Both the position numbers and the translations under genes were made by a program. DNA of 64,000 nt from Frigoribacterium sp. JB110 (GTDB lineage: Bacteria; Actinomycetota; Actinomycetes; Actinomycetales; Microbacteriaceae): assembly GCF_900163665.1 (NCBI RefSeq), contig NZ_FUIA01000026.1:186001-250000 (forward strand). Reading direction: 5' to 3'. Shown here piece by piece: positions 52,609-60,365 of the stretch. Positions within the stretch are counted from its first letter, which is position 1, and every line of letters begins with the position of its first letter. A model generated the notes under the pieces. It saw only the letters and a list, made by a program, of their open reading frames with translations, was not told the origin of the DNA and made no database searches.

Positions 52609-53838
52609 ATGACGTACGGGATGCAGCCCCATCAGCCGGGCTATCAGCCGGCGCACCATTCGGATTTCCACTCGTCGCTCGCCCAGCCCCACCACGGGCA
52701 GCCGGCACCGATCGCGCCGGCACGACGACAGCAGCATCTGCAGCTGCCGCCGGTTCCGTCGCGCGTGCACCCGCTGTGGTTCCTCGGCTGGATCGGCGTC
52801 GGGCTGCTCGCGCTGTGGGTGATCGTCTCGTTCGTGCTGCCGATGCTCTCCTTCGGCACTGTGCCGTTCGTCGTGGCCACGACGCTCGCGCTCGTCCCGT
52901 TCGCGATCGTGATCCTCACGGCGATGTGGATCGACAACTGGGAGCCGGAGCCGAAACGTCTGATCGTGTTCGCCCTCGCGTGGGGTGCACTCGCCTCCAT
53001 CGGCCTGACGATGCTCTTCCTGTACGTCTTCGACTGGCTCTCACTGGCGGTGCTGCAGACCGACCCCGAGACTCACGATGTGCTCGCGACCATCCTTCGG
53101 GCGCCCCTGCTCGAAGAGGCGTGCAAGATGGTCGGCGTGTTCGTGATCATCCTGATCGCGCGCAACACGATCGATGGTCCGATCGACGGGCTCGTGTACG
53201 GCGGCCTGATCGGAGCGGGCTTCGCGTTCACCGAGAACATCCAGTACTTCTTCACATACGGCGCCAGCGAGGGCGTCGGCGCGACGGTCGGCATCTTCTT
53301 CATGCGCGGCATCCTGTCGCCATTCGCCCACGCGATGTTCACCGGAGTCTTCGGCCTGCTCGTGGGTCTCGCCCTGCGCAACAGGCGCAACGTCGCCCTG
53401 TACGCACTGCTCGGCTACGTGATCGGCGTCGGCATGCACGCGCTGTGGAACTCGTCGAGCTACGTGAACTTCCTGGTGATGTACATCGTGCTGCAGGTGC
53501 CGCAGTTCGTGCTGTTCGTGATCGCGATCGTGTACCTGCGCAAGGAGAAGGCGACGATCACGCACGAGCGGCTCAGCGACTACGCCAGGGCCGGGTGGTT
53601 CACTCCGCAGGAGGTCGACATGCTCGCAACCCCGCGCGGTCGCAGAGTCGGCATGGCCTGGGCCCGTGCCCTGCGCGGAGATCGCTCCGCACTGATGAAG
53701 ACGTTCGTGCGTGACGCGACCCAACTGGCGATGGCCCGCGAGCGAGGGCTCAGCGGTCGCGACCCGAAGGCGCCGGTGGTCGAACAGCAGCTGCTCGCCC
53801 GCGCACTCGCCACTCGGCAGGCACTGCTCGCCCCGTAG
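52609..53838 (+). CDS. PrsW-family intramembrane metalloprotease
   Basis: This 409-residue protein has a His/Pro/Gln-rich cytoplasmic start (residues 1-55), then about eight membrane segments. The family motifs are all visible: APLLEEACKM (EExxK), AFTENIQYFF (FxxxEN), PFAHAMFTGVFG (HxxxT) and GMHALWNSS (HxxxN). PrsW proteins are glutamate-type CAAX-like metalloproteases, and the founding member cleaves an anti-sigma factor. A hydrophilic tail of about 90 residues follows the membrane part. The ATG at 52609 lies 7 nt after TAGAGT (52596-52601). No anti-sigma gene is nearby. Confidence 0.93.
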   Translation: MTYGMQPHQPGYQPAHHSDFHSSLAQPHHGQPAPIAPARRQQHLQLPPVPSRVHPLWFLGWIGVGLLALWVIVSFVLPMLSFGTVPFVVATTLALVPFAIVILTAMWIDNWEPEPKRLIVFALAWGALASIGLTMLFLYVFDWLSLAVLQTDPETHDVLATILRAPLLEEACKMVGVFVIILIARNTIDGPIDGLVYGGLIGAGFAFTENIQYFFTYGASEGVGATVGIFFMRGILSPFAHAMFTGVFGLLVGLALRNRRNVALYALLGYVIGVGMHALWNSSSYVNFLVMYIVLQVPQFVLFVIAIVYLRKEKATITHERLSDYARAGWFTPQEVDMLATPRGRRVGMAWARALRGDRSALMKTFVRDATQLAMARERGLSGRDPKAPVVEQQLLARALATRQALLAP

Positions 53839-54141
53839 GCACCGGAACGGGCCGCCGAGAAGCGCACTTCTTCGACGAAACAGCGTCAGAAGCGGCGCAT
53901 CTCGGTGAGAAGTGCGCATTTCGCGAGCAGGGCACAGGGCCGGATGAGGGGAGCGGGGCGGACAACATTCAGCGCCCGGGCTGCGGCGATGCCTGCGAGT
54001 CCTCCGAGCGCTGAATGAACCTGACTTCAGAATGCGACGGAATCGCGAGGGTGTCAATACCTCCTCGCTGAGGGAACCAGGAAGCGGTGCGCTGCGGCGG
54101 TTTCTGGCCCACTGGGAGCCGTGACGTGTTTGGATGGACGC
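53839..54141. other. 303-bp intergenic region carrying dyad copy B and a further stem
   Basis: Between prsW and the FKBP gene. It holds the 78-bp element (53851-53928) and a separate 9-bp inverted repeat ATTCAGCGC/GCGCTGAAT (53967-53975 and 54008-54016). It ends in a weak leaderless -10 (TTGGAT, 54130-54135). No open frame here looks coding. Confidence 0.6.
53851..53928 (-). repeat. 78-bp intergenic dyad element, copy B
   Basis: Reverse complement matches copy A at 60 of 78 positions with no gap, including the 16-nt core CCGAGATGCGCCGCTT. The two 21-nt arms pair at 16 of 21 positions. One arm pair changes from T-A in copy A to C-G here (element positions 20 and 59), a compensatory change. 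It lies 12 bp after the prsW stop and is inverted relative to copy A. Confidence 0.85.
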
Positions 54142-54513
54142 ATGAGCGCAGATCGCACCAAGCCAGAGTTCGATGCTCCGCAGGGCCCGGCGCCCAGCGA
54201 GCTGGTCATCGACGACATCATCGTCGGCGAGGGCGCCGAGGCACAGCCCGGCGCAACCGTCACCGTGCACTACGCGGGCGTCGAATACGACACCGGCGAA
54301 GAGTTCGACGCGTCGTGGAACCGCGGCGAGACGCTGCAGTTCCCGCTGCGCGGTCTGATCCAGGGCTGGCAGGACGGCATCCCTGGCATGAAGACCGGCG
54401 GGCGCCGCAAGCTCACCGTGCCGCCGCACCTCGCGTACGGCCCTGCCGGGTCCGGCCACTTCCTCAGCGGAAAGACCCTTATCTTCATCATCGACCTGGT
54501 CGACGTCGCCTGA
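54142..54513 (+). CDS. FKBP-type peptidyl-prolyl isomerase
   Basis: This single-domain cytoplasmic FKBP of 123 residues has the family order: ELVIDDIIVGEGAEAQPGAT, VTVHYAGVEYDTGEEFDASW, FPLRGLIQGWQDGIPGMKTG and RRKLTVPPHLAYGPAGSG, then LIFIIDLVDV. The active-site aromatic and Asp positions (Y, D, F, W, Y) are kept. It isomerises Xaa-Pro bonds during folding. ATG 54142 was chosen because TTGGAT ends 6 nt upstream and the family begins about here. An in-frame GTG at 54121 is the alternative. Confidence 0.93.
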   Translation: MSADRTKPEFDAPQGPAPSELVIDDIIVGEGAEAQPGATVTVHYAGVEYDTGEEFDASWNRGETLQFPLRGLIQGWQDGIPGMKTGGRRKLTVPPHLAYGPAGSGHFLSGKTLIFIIDLVDVA

Positions 54514-54524
54514 ACGCACGTCTC

Positions 54525-54560
54525 CGAAGCCGCTCGGTCCATCCGGATCGGGCGGCTTCG
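54525..54560 (+). terminator. FKBP gene terminator
   Basis: Stem CGAAGCCGC/GCGGCTTCG (54525-54533 and 54552-54560) with an 18-nt partly pairing loop, 11 bp after the stop. The tail TCGTTCC is only mildly T-rich. Confidence 0.65.
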
Positions 54561-54610
54561 TCGTTCCTGCGCGCGGCTCATCCGGAGTTCACGGACATTT
54601 CTTCGCGATG

Positions 54611-54640
54611 TTGGAATATATGCGGACGCATACGTATTGT
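54611..54640 (+). promoter_or_regulatory. yceI promoter with palindromic operator in the spacer
   Basis: TTGGAA (54611-54616) and TATTGT (54635-54640) are 18 nt apart. The spacer contains TATGCG-GA-CGCATA (54619-54632), a perfect 6-bp palindrome suited to a MarR-like dimer. A 50-60 nt leader with GGAG precedes the ATG at 54698. Confidence 0.55.
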
Positions 54641-54697
54641 AGTGTGTGTGCGCCTCATCCGATGGCGCGACGACGGCACGACCACAGGAGCAGCACA

Positions 54698-55246
54698 ATG
54701 ACGATCGACATCCCCGGCTACAAGGCAGGAACCTACGCTCTCGACCCGGCGCACAGCGAGGTCGGCTTCGAAGTGCGCCACATGATGATCTCGAAGGTGC
54801 GCGGCGCTTTCGCGTTCAAGGAGGCGACGTTCACGCTTCCGGAGAACCCGCTCGAGGCGAGCGTGACCGCCAAGGTCGACGTGGCGTCGGTCGACACGAA
54901 GGATGAGGGCCGCGACGGACACCTGCGCAGTGCCGACTTCTTCGACACCGAGAACCACCCGACCATGACATTCGTGAGCACAGGCGTGCGGGAGAACGGC
55001 GGAGATTTCCTCGTCGACGGCGACCTGACGATCAAGGGAACGACCAAGCCGGTCACCTTCGAGCTCGAGCTGGGCGGCTTCGGCACGGACCCGTGGGGCG
55101 GTTACAGGGGCGGTGCGACCGCGAAGGGCAGCATCAACCGCGAAGAGTTCGGTCTGACCTGGAACGCGGCGCTCGAAAGCGGCGGCGTTCTCGTCGGCAA
55201 AGACATCAAGATCACGCTCGACATGCAGGCGGCACTGCAGGAGTGA
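54698..55246 (+). CDS. YceI-family lipocalin-like protein
   Basis: This 182-residue protein has the YceI beta-barrel sequence: YALDPAHSEVGFEVRHMMIS, VRGAFAFKEATFTL, RDGHLRSADFFDTENHPTMT, DGDLTIKGTTKPVTFELEL and GFGTDPWGGYRGGATAKGSI. YceI proteins bind isoprenoid or polyprenyl lipids. The E. coli member is periplasmic, but here no signal peptide is visible, as usual for actinobacterial forms. ATG 54698 follows CAGGAGCAGCACA. The longer open frame from 54608 lies inside the promoter and is rejected. Confidence 0.92.
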   Translation: MTIDIPGYKAGTYALDPAHSEVGFEVRHMMISKVRGAFAFKEATFTLPENPLEASVTAKVDVASVDTKDEGRDGHLRSADFFDTENHPTMTFVSTGVRENGGDFLVDGDLTIKGTTKPVTFELELGGFGTDPWGGYRGGATAKGSINREEFGLTWNAALESGGVLVGKDIKITLDMQAALQE

Positions 55247-55252
55247 GGTGAT

Positions 55253-55281
55253 GCGGGGCGGTTGCATTCCGACCGCCCCGC
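55253..55281. terminator. bidirectional terminator between yceI and the MFS gene
   Basis: Stem GCGGGGCGGT/ACCGCCCCGC (55253-55262 and 55272-55281) with a 9-nt loop fills the gap between convergent stops at 55246 and 55289. Confidence 0.75.
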
Positions 55282-55288
55282 CGTGCCG

Positions 55289-56593
55289 TCACGGCTGCGG
55301 GTCGAGTGCATCGTAGTTCCGGAACGCGGCGGAGGAGCGCAGCAGCACCGCGATGAGACCGACGATGATCATGCCGCCGGCAACCGGCGGCACCCAGTGC
55401 GCGAAGAGCGTGGCGAGGGTGCCGTAGTAGAGGGCGCCGACGCGCGGTCCTCCCGCGACCACGACGATGAACACACCCTGCAGTCGGCCGCGGAACTCGT
55501 CGGAGACCGCGGTCTGCAGCATGGTCTGGCGGAAGATCGAACTGATGTTGTCCGCCGCACCCGTCCCGGCGAGGAACACGCACGCCACTGCGATGAGCGC
55601 GACGTTCGCGTGCGTCTGATCGATCTGGACCGGGGCGAACCAGCCGAAGTGCGCGGCCATCAGGGTCAGGCCGAACAGCAGGGTGCACGCTCCGTATGCC
55701 TGGATCGCACGCGCGATGCCGACGCCCTGTCGCCTGACGGATCCGACCCTGCCCGAGAACATGCTCGAGGCGATCGTGCCGACGGCGATCGACGCGGCGA
55801 GGAAGCCCGTCGTGATCTCACCGCCACCGAGCACGAGCACGCCGACGGCGGGGAAGATCGCCACCGGATGGCCGAAGGTCATGGCCGTGATGTCCATGAC
55901 GAACTGCATCCGGATGTTCCGCGCCCGCTTCAGAAAGCCCAGCCCCTGTCTCAGCGACGCCAGGCCAGGGGCGGATGAGCCGCCGTCCGGCTTCAGGGGC
56001 GGCAGCGTCCAGAGCCCGAGGAACAGCGACAGCATCAGCAGCACGTCGAGCGAGTACGTGATGGAGTAGCCGAAGGAAGCCACCAGAACGCCGCCGAGCG
56101 CCGGACCGACCATCACCATGATGCCCATCGTCATGCCGGTGAGCGCCGCGGCTGCCGGGACCAGCTCCACGCCGACGAGCTTCGGCGTCATGGCCGACTT
56201 CGTCGCCATCACGATCGAGTTGGCCGCCGAGTTCACGATCGACAGCGCATAGAGCCACCACTCGTTCGTCAGGCCCGCCCACGCCAGCCCGGCAAGCAGT
56301 GCGGTGGATGCCCAGGTGAACGAAGCAGCCGACAGTGCCACTCGTCGACGGTCGAAGAAATCGGCGAGCATGCCGCCGTAGAGGCCCGCGACGATCATCG
56401 GTGCGAGTCCGGCGAACGCGATCATCGCGACCGCGAGGTCGCTTCCCGTGATCGCGTACATGTTCAGCATGACGGCCATGATCGTCAGCTGTCCGCCGAG
56501 CCCGCCCAGCAGGTTGCCGACCCACAGGCGCGCGAAGGCGGGGTGCTGGGTCAGGGGGCGCAGATCGATGAAGTGCGAGGAGCGTTTCGGCAC
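55289..56593 (-). CDS. MFS transporter, EntS-like
   Basis: This 434-residue protein has 12 hydrophobic segments. It starts [40 protein letters not shown], with the MFS motif [16 protein letters not shown] after segment 2 and the EntS/MFS_3-type [20 protein letters not shown] in the second half. Relatives export siderophores, macrolides or other small molecules. The substrate is unknown. The GTG at 56593 is 6 nt after TACGAT on its strand, so it is probably leaderless. The longer frame to 56659 would overlap the rpsO promoter. It is divergent from rpsO. Confidence 0.9.
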   Translation of the reverse strand: MPKRSSHFIDLRPLTQHPAFARLWVGNLLGGLGGQLTIMAVMLNMYAITGSDLAVAMIAFAGLAPMIVAGLYGGMLADFFDRRRVALSAASFTWASTALLAGLAWAGLTNEWWLYALSIVNSAANSIVMATKSAMTPKLVGVELVPAAAALTGMTMGIMVMVGPALGGVLVASFGYSITYSLDVLLMLSLFLGLWTLPPLKPDGGSSAPGLASLRQGLGFLKRARNIRMQFVMDITAMTFGHPVAIFPAVGVLVLGGGEITTGFLAASIAVGTIASSMFSGRVGSVRRQGVGIARAIQAYGACTLLFGLTLMAAHFGWFAPVQIDQTHANVALIAVACVFLAGTGAADNISSIFRQTMLQTAVSDEFRGRLQGVFIVVVAGGPRVGALYYGTLATLFAHWVPPVAGGMIIVGLIAVLLRSSAAFRNYDALDPQP

Positions 56594-56599
56594 GATCAG

Positions 56600-56614
56600 A
56601 TCGTACGGTAGACT
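56600..56614. promoter_or_regulatory. back-to-back -10 boxes of the MFS gene and rpsO
   Basis: TACGAT on the - strand (56605-56600) serves the MFS gene. TAGACT on the + strand (56609-56614) serves rpsO with a leader of about 85 nt that ends in GAGGAGAGAGGGG. The two promoters lie within 15 bp. Confidence 0.55.
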
Positions 56615-56705
56615 TTCGTGGTTGCCGTTCAATCGGCCGCGGATAAAGAGAGCTCGCACATCAGGTGACGGGCGCCGCGCAACGAGGAGAGAGGGGATCG
56701 ACTAC

Positions 56706-56975
56706 ATGGCACTGGCAGCAGACGTCAAGAAGGCGATCATCGAAGAGTACGCGACGCACCCCGGTGACACCGGATCCCCCGAGGTGCAGGTCGCGCTGAT
56801 GTCGAAGCGCATCAAGGACCTCACCGAGCACCTCAAGGACCACAAGCACGACCACCACTCGCGCCGTGGTCTGTTCCTGCTCGTCGGTCAGCGCCGTCGA
56901 CTGCTCACGTACCTGCACGACCTCGACATCGGGCGCTACCGCTCGCTGATCGAGCGTGTCGGACTGCGTCGATAA
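56706..56975 (+). CDS. rpsO: 30S ribosomal protein S15
   Basis: This 89-residue protein matches S15 throughout: [60 protein letters not shown] and [20 protein letters not shown]. It binds 16S rRNA and helps assemble the platform. The ATG at 56706 is preceded by a GAGGAGAGAGG region. It has its own promoter and a canonical terminator, and is separated from pnp by about 5.7 kb, whereas the two genes are usually adjacent. Confidence 0.98.
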   Translation: MALAADVKKAIIEEYATHPGDTGSPEVQVALMSKRIKDLTEHLKDHKHDHHSRRGLFLLVGQRRRLLTYLHDLDIGRYRSLIERVGLRR

Positions 56976-57005
56976 GCAGCGCGACCAGCGTTCAATCGCT
57001 TTCTC

Positions 57006-57037
57006 GAAGGCCCGTCCCCGGTGTGGGACGGGCCTTC
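57006..57037 (+). terminator. rpsO intrinsic terminator
   Basis: Perfect 13-bp stem GAAGGCCCGTCCC/GGGACGGGCCTTC with loop CGGTGT, followed by TTGGTT. It lies 30 bp after the stop. Confidence 0.88.
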
Positions 57038-57132
57038 TTGGTTCCCGGGGTGCCGCCGTTCGTCTGCGTCGCCGTCGACGTTCGAGCGGTGCAGCGCCGA
57101 CGAGCGCACAGATGATCGGATCGGGCGGCTTC

Positions 57133-58131
57133 CTACCGCGGTGCCAGCAGGTCCGCGTGCCACCGCTGCGCGACGTCCGGGTGGGCGCGCAGCCGCGACT
57201 TCAGCGCGTTCTGCCCGTACAGGCCGAAGATCGGGTTCGTCGGGTCGTTCTCGACGCCGCGGGTGAGCTCGGGTGGCAGGTCGATGATGGGCAGCTGCGC
57301 GTCGAGTGCGGGGTTGAAGAAGAACGGGATCGAGATCCGCTCCTCCGGAGCCTGGGGTGAGACGACGCGGTGCTTGGTGGCGCGCAGGTAGCCCTGTGTG
57401 GCGAACTCGAGCATCTCGCCGATGTTCACCACGAATGCACCTTCGACCGGCGGGGCGTCGACCCATGCGCCGTCGCGTTCGACCTGCAGTCCTCCCTTGC
57501 CCGGCTCGACCCACAGCAGCGTGAGGCATCCGGAGTCCTTGTGTGCGCCGACGCCCTGCTGCGGGGTCGGGTCGTCCTTGCCTGGGTACCGGATGATCTT
57601 CAGCAGCGTCTGCGGATCGCCGAAGTGCCGATCGAAGTAGTCCTCCTCGGCGCCCAGTGACAGGGCCCACGCACGCAGCAGCCGTCGGGCGATCCGCTCG
57701 AGCTCTCGTTGCCATTCGGAGACGACCTCGCGCAGCTCAGGATGTGCCGTCGGCCACTGATTCGGCCCGACGAGCCTGGTGAAGTCGGGGGCATCCGGAT
57801 TCGGCGTCGGCTCCCGCTCCGGGCCGATGTCGATCTGCTCCCGCCAATCGACCCTGCCCTGGGTGCGCTCGTTGCCGACCCTGGTGTAGCCGCGGAAGTG
57901 CGGGCTGTGCACCATCTCTATGGCCGCCTTGTCCGCCTCCGGCAGCGCGAACAGCCCATGCGCCGCCTCGAGCAGGCGCCCCTGGAGTCCCGTTGGCAGC
58001 CCGGTTCCGGTGAGGTAGAAGAAGCCGACATCGCGGGCCGCTGCGGCCAGCTCAGCGCGGAAATCGGCCGCGGCGCGCTCTCCGCGGTCGAGTTGAGAGA
58101 GGTCGAGGACGGGCAGCGGCAGATCGGTCAT
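57133..58131 (-). CDS. 2-oxoglutarate/Fe(II)-dependent oxygenase (isopenicillin N synthase family)
   Basis: This 332-residue enzyme has the DIOX_N start PLPVLDLSQLDRGERAAADF, RDVGFFYLTGTGLP, and the 2OG-Fe(II) core with HxD in QGVGAHKDSGCLTLLW near residue 197, a distal His in LRATKHRVVSPQ near 252, and the 2-oxoglutarate Arg in ERISIPFFFNPA. Such proteins hydroxylate or oxidise small molecules. Bacterial homologues are often of unknown substrate or make ethylene. It is a single gene, divergent from the monooxygenase pair with 174 bp between. Confidence 0.9.
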   Translation of the reverse strand: MTDLPLPVLDLSQLDRGERAAADFRAELAAAARDVGFFYLTGTGLPTGLQGRLLEAAHGLFALPEADKAAIEMVHSPHFRGYTRVGNERTQGRVDWREQIDIGPEREPTPNPDAPDFTRLVGPNQWPTAHPELREVVSEWQRELERIARRLLRAWALSLGAEEDYFDRHFGDPQTLLKIIRYPGKDDPTPQQGVGAHKDSGCLTLLWVEPGKGGLQVERDGAWVDAPPVEGAFVVNIGEMLEFATQGYLRATKHRVVSPQAPEERISIPFFFNPALDAQLPIIDLPPELTRGVENDPTNPIFGLYGQNALKSRLRAHPDVAQRWHADLLAPR

Positions 58132-58260
58132 GGCCAGACGCTATTCCCGCAGGCCGGTGAACGGAACCTCTGTTGCCGAGCGTTACGCGCATCGTCGCGA
58201 CGAGGGGCCGCGTCGGACGGGCCGCGTCGGCACGCGGGGAATAGATTCGTGTCACGGGCG

Positions 58261-58290
58261 TTGCACCGTGTATATTCATTCGCATATAAA
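58261..58290 (+). promoter_or_regulatory. promoter of the luciferase-like monooxygenase operon
   Basis: TTGCAC (58261-58266) and TATAAA (58285-58290) are 18 nt apart. The spacer holds GTATATTC and CGCATATA half-sites (58270-58277 and 58281-58288). CGCATATA is the reverse complement of TATATGCG in the yceI promoter. This is an AT-rich island in GC-rich DNA. Confidence 0.55.
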
Positions 58291-58305
58291 TCGATCGGAG
58301 ATGCC

Positions 58306-59529
58306 ATGAGCGACACGACCGCCTCCCCAGCCATGCAGTTCGGCCTGTTCTCGGTGAGCGACATCACCCGCAACCCCGTCACGGGGGAGACGCCGAGTGA
58401 GGCGCAGCGCATCCGCGACGCGGTCACGATCGCCACGCACGCCGAAGAGGCAGGGCTCGACGTCTTCGCGATCGGCGAGCACCACAACCCGCCGTTCTTC
58501 TCCTCCTCTCCGACGACGACGCTGGCGTACATCGCGGCGCAGACGGAGCGGATCATCCTGTCGACGGCGACGACGCTGATCACCACGAACGACCCGGTGA
58601 AGATCGCCGAGGACTATGCGATGCTGCAGCACCTGTCCGGAGGCCGCGTCGACCTCGTGATGGGGCGCGGCAACACGGGCCCCGTCTACCCGTGGTTCGG
58701 TCAGGACATCCGGCAGGGTCTGCCGCTCGCGATCGAGAACTATCAGCTGCTGCACCGGCTATGGCGCGAAGACGTCGTCGACTTCGAGGGGAAGTTCCGC
58801 ACCGCGCTGCAGGGGTTCACCTCGACGCCGCGACCGCTGGACGATGTGCCGCCCTTCGTGTGGCACGGCTCGATCCGCACTCCGGAGATCGCCGAGCAGG
58901 CCGCTTACTACGGCGACGGCTTCTTCGCGAACAACATCTTCTGGCCGAAGGAGCACTACCAGCGACTGATCGGCCTGTACCGGCAGCGCTTCGAGCACTA
59001 CGGTCACGGCACAGCGGAGCAGGCGATCGTGGGCCTGGGCGGGCAGGCGTTCATGGCGAAGAACTCGCAGGACGCGATCGATCAGTTCCGGCCGTACTTC
59101 AACGAGGCCCCCGTGTACGGCAACGGACCGACCATGGAGGACTTCACGGAGATGACCCCCCTCACGGTCGGCTCGCCGCAGCAGGTGATCGACCGATACG
59201 CGTCCATGCGCGAGGCCTACGGCGACTACCAGCGCCAACTGTTCCTGATGGACCACGCAGGTCTGCCGCTGAAGATCGTGCTCGAGCAGATCGACTTCCT
59301 GGGGCAGGACGTCGTGCCGGTGCTGCGCAAGGAGCTCGACGCCGGACGGCCGGAGACGGTCCCGGATGCGCCGACGCACGCAGCGCGCGTGCAGGCGGCC
59401 TACGGCGACGGGCCGGTGCGTCAGCCGCGGCCCAACGCGAACCGCGGCGACAACGTCACGGGCGGCTCGCCCTATCAGGACACGCAGGCTCCGCAGGGCA
59501 GCGCCTTCGGACTCGGAGGGGCGAAGTGA
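58306..59529 (+). CDS. LLM-class flavin-dependent monooxygenase (CE1758 type)
   Basis: This 407-residue luciferase-like monooxygenase has MQFGLFSVSDITRNPVTGET at the start, GLDVFAIGEHHNPPFFSSSP (the family's E-H flavin contacts), TTLITTNDPVKIAEDYAMLQ, LSGGRVDLVMGRGNTG and WHGSIRTPEIAEQAAYYGDG. Such enzymes oxidise a substrate with FMNH2 supplied by a partner. ATG 58306 follows GGAG. The first ATG at 58301 meets a stop at once. It overlaps the FMN reductase gene by 4 bp (GTGA), the arrangement recalled for CE1758-CE1759 of Corynebacterium. The substrate is unknown. Confidence 0.9.
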   Translation: MSDTTASPAMQFGLFSVSDITRNPVTGETPSEAQRIRDAVTIATHAEEAGLDVFAIGEHHNPPFFSSSPTTTLAYIAAQTERIILSTATTLITTNDPVKIAEDYAMLQHLSGGRVDLVMGRGNTGPVYPWFGQDIRQGLPLAIENYQLLHRLWREDVVDFEGKFRTALQGFTSTPRPLDDVPPFVWHGSIRTPEIAEQAAYYGDGFFANNIFWPKEHYQRLIGLYRQRFEHYGHGTAEQAIVGLGGQAFMAKNSQDAIDQFRPYFNEAPVYGNGPTMEDFTEMTPLTVGSPQQVIDRYASMREAYGDYQRQLFLMDHAGLPLKIVLEQIDFLGQDVVPVLRKELDAGRPETVPDAPTHAARVQAAYGDGPVRQPRPNANRGDNVTGGSPYQDTQAPQGSAFGLGGAK

Positions 59530-60173
59530 CCGGCGCCACGCGGATCGCGGTCGTCTCGGCCGGCCTCAGCGACCCCTCATCGACCCGGCTGCTCGCCGAC
59601 CGCATCCTGCGCGCGGTGACGAAGGACCTCGCGGGGCGCGGGACGGAGGCGTCGTCGCGCGTGTTCGAGCTGCGCGACGTCGCACACGACATCACCAACA
59701 GTCTGCTCACCGGCTTCGCGCCGAAGCCGCTCGCGGAGATGAACGACGTCATCGCGGCGGCAGATGCCGTCGTCGCGGTCTCGCCGATCTTCTCGACCAG
59801 CTACTCGGGTCTGTTCAAGAGCTGGGTCGACGCGCTCGACCGAGACGCGCTCGCCGGAACGCCGGTGCTGCTGGCGGCGACGGCGGGAACGCCGCGCCAC
59901 TCGCTCGCAATCGACTACGCGATGCGTCCGCTGTTCACCTACCTGCACGCGGAGCCCGTCTCGACGGGAGTGTTCGCCTCGAGTGACGACTGGGGCGAGA
60001 GCGCCGACCGGGTCGCTCCGCTGCAGCAGCGCATCGACCGAGCCGCGCGCGAGCTGGCCGACCGGATGACGGAGGCAGAGCGCGCGGTGCCTGCCGATCC
60101 GTTCAGCCCGGAGTCGTATCTGGGTGAGAACGGCTCATTCGCCGATCTGCTCGCGAACCCTCCCGTCCGCTGA
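59526..60173 (+). CDS. NAD(P)H-dependent FMN reductase (CE1759 type)
   Basis: This 215-residue flavodoxin-like reductase starts IAVVSAGLSDPSSTRLLADR, with the FMN phosphate loop in GLSDPSSTR and VVAVSPIFSTSYSGLFKSWV, DALDRDALAGTPVLLAATAG near the isoalloxazine site. It would feed FMNH2 to the monooxygenase encoded directly upstream. The GTG at 59526 overlaps its stop. About 25 hydrophilic C-terminal residues are extra to the flavodoxin fold. Confidence 0.92.
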   Translation: MTGATRIAVVSAGLSDPSSTRLLADRILRAVTKDLAGRGTEASSRVFELRDVAHDITNSLLTGFAPKPLAEMNDVIAAADAVVAVSPIFSTSYSGLFKSWVDALDRDALAGTPVLLAATAGTPRHSLAIDYAMRPLFTYLHAEPVSTGVFASSDDWGESADRVAPLQQRIDRAARELADRMTEAERAVPADPFSPESYLGENGSFADLLANPPVR

Positions 60174-60365
60174 GCGTCACGAGAGCCGGAGTCATCGCCG
60201 CGCGCCGGCGAGGGGCCCTCCAGGCACGGCGCGTCGTATCGGCAGCCTGCGCCGGCGGGCCGCGGGCCGACGCGGTGGCGAACGAACGGCGGACGCTTCG
60301 TGAACAGTTGCCGAATCCGGGCGTGAACGGCCGTCTGCGGCGCACTGATCCGGGATTCTGGAGGC
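60174..60365. other. gap before the GT4-SGNH gene
   Basis: 192 bp after the FMN reductase. A weak leaderless -10 GATTCT (60354-60359) ends 6 nt before ATG 60366. No gene or strong hairpin is visible. Confidence 0.5.

Noticed and set aside
60360..60364. GGAGG as ribosome-binding site for the GT4-SGNH gene
   Set aside because: Only one base separates it from the ATG, too close for a Shine-Dalgarno; a leaderless start after GATTCT is more likely.
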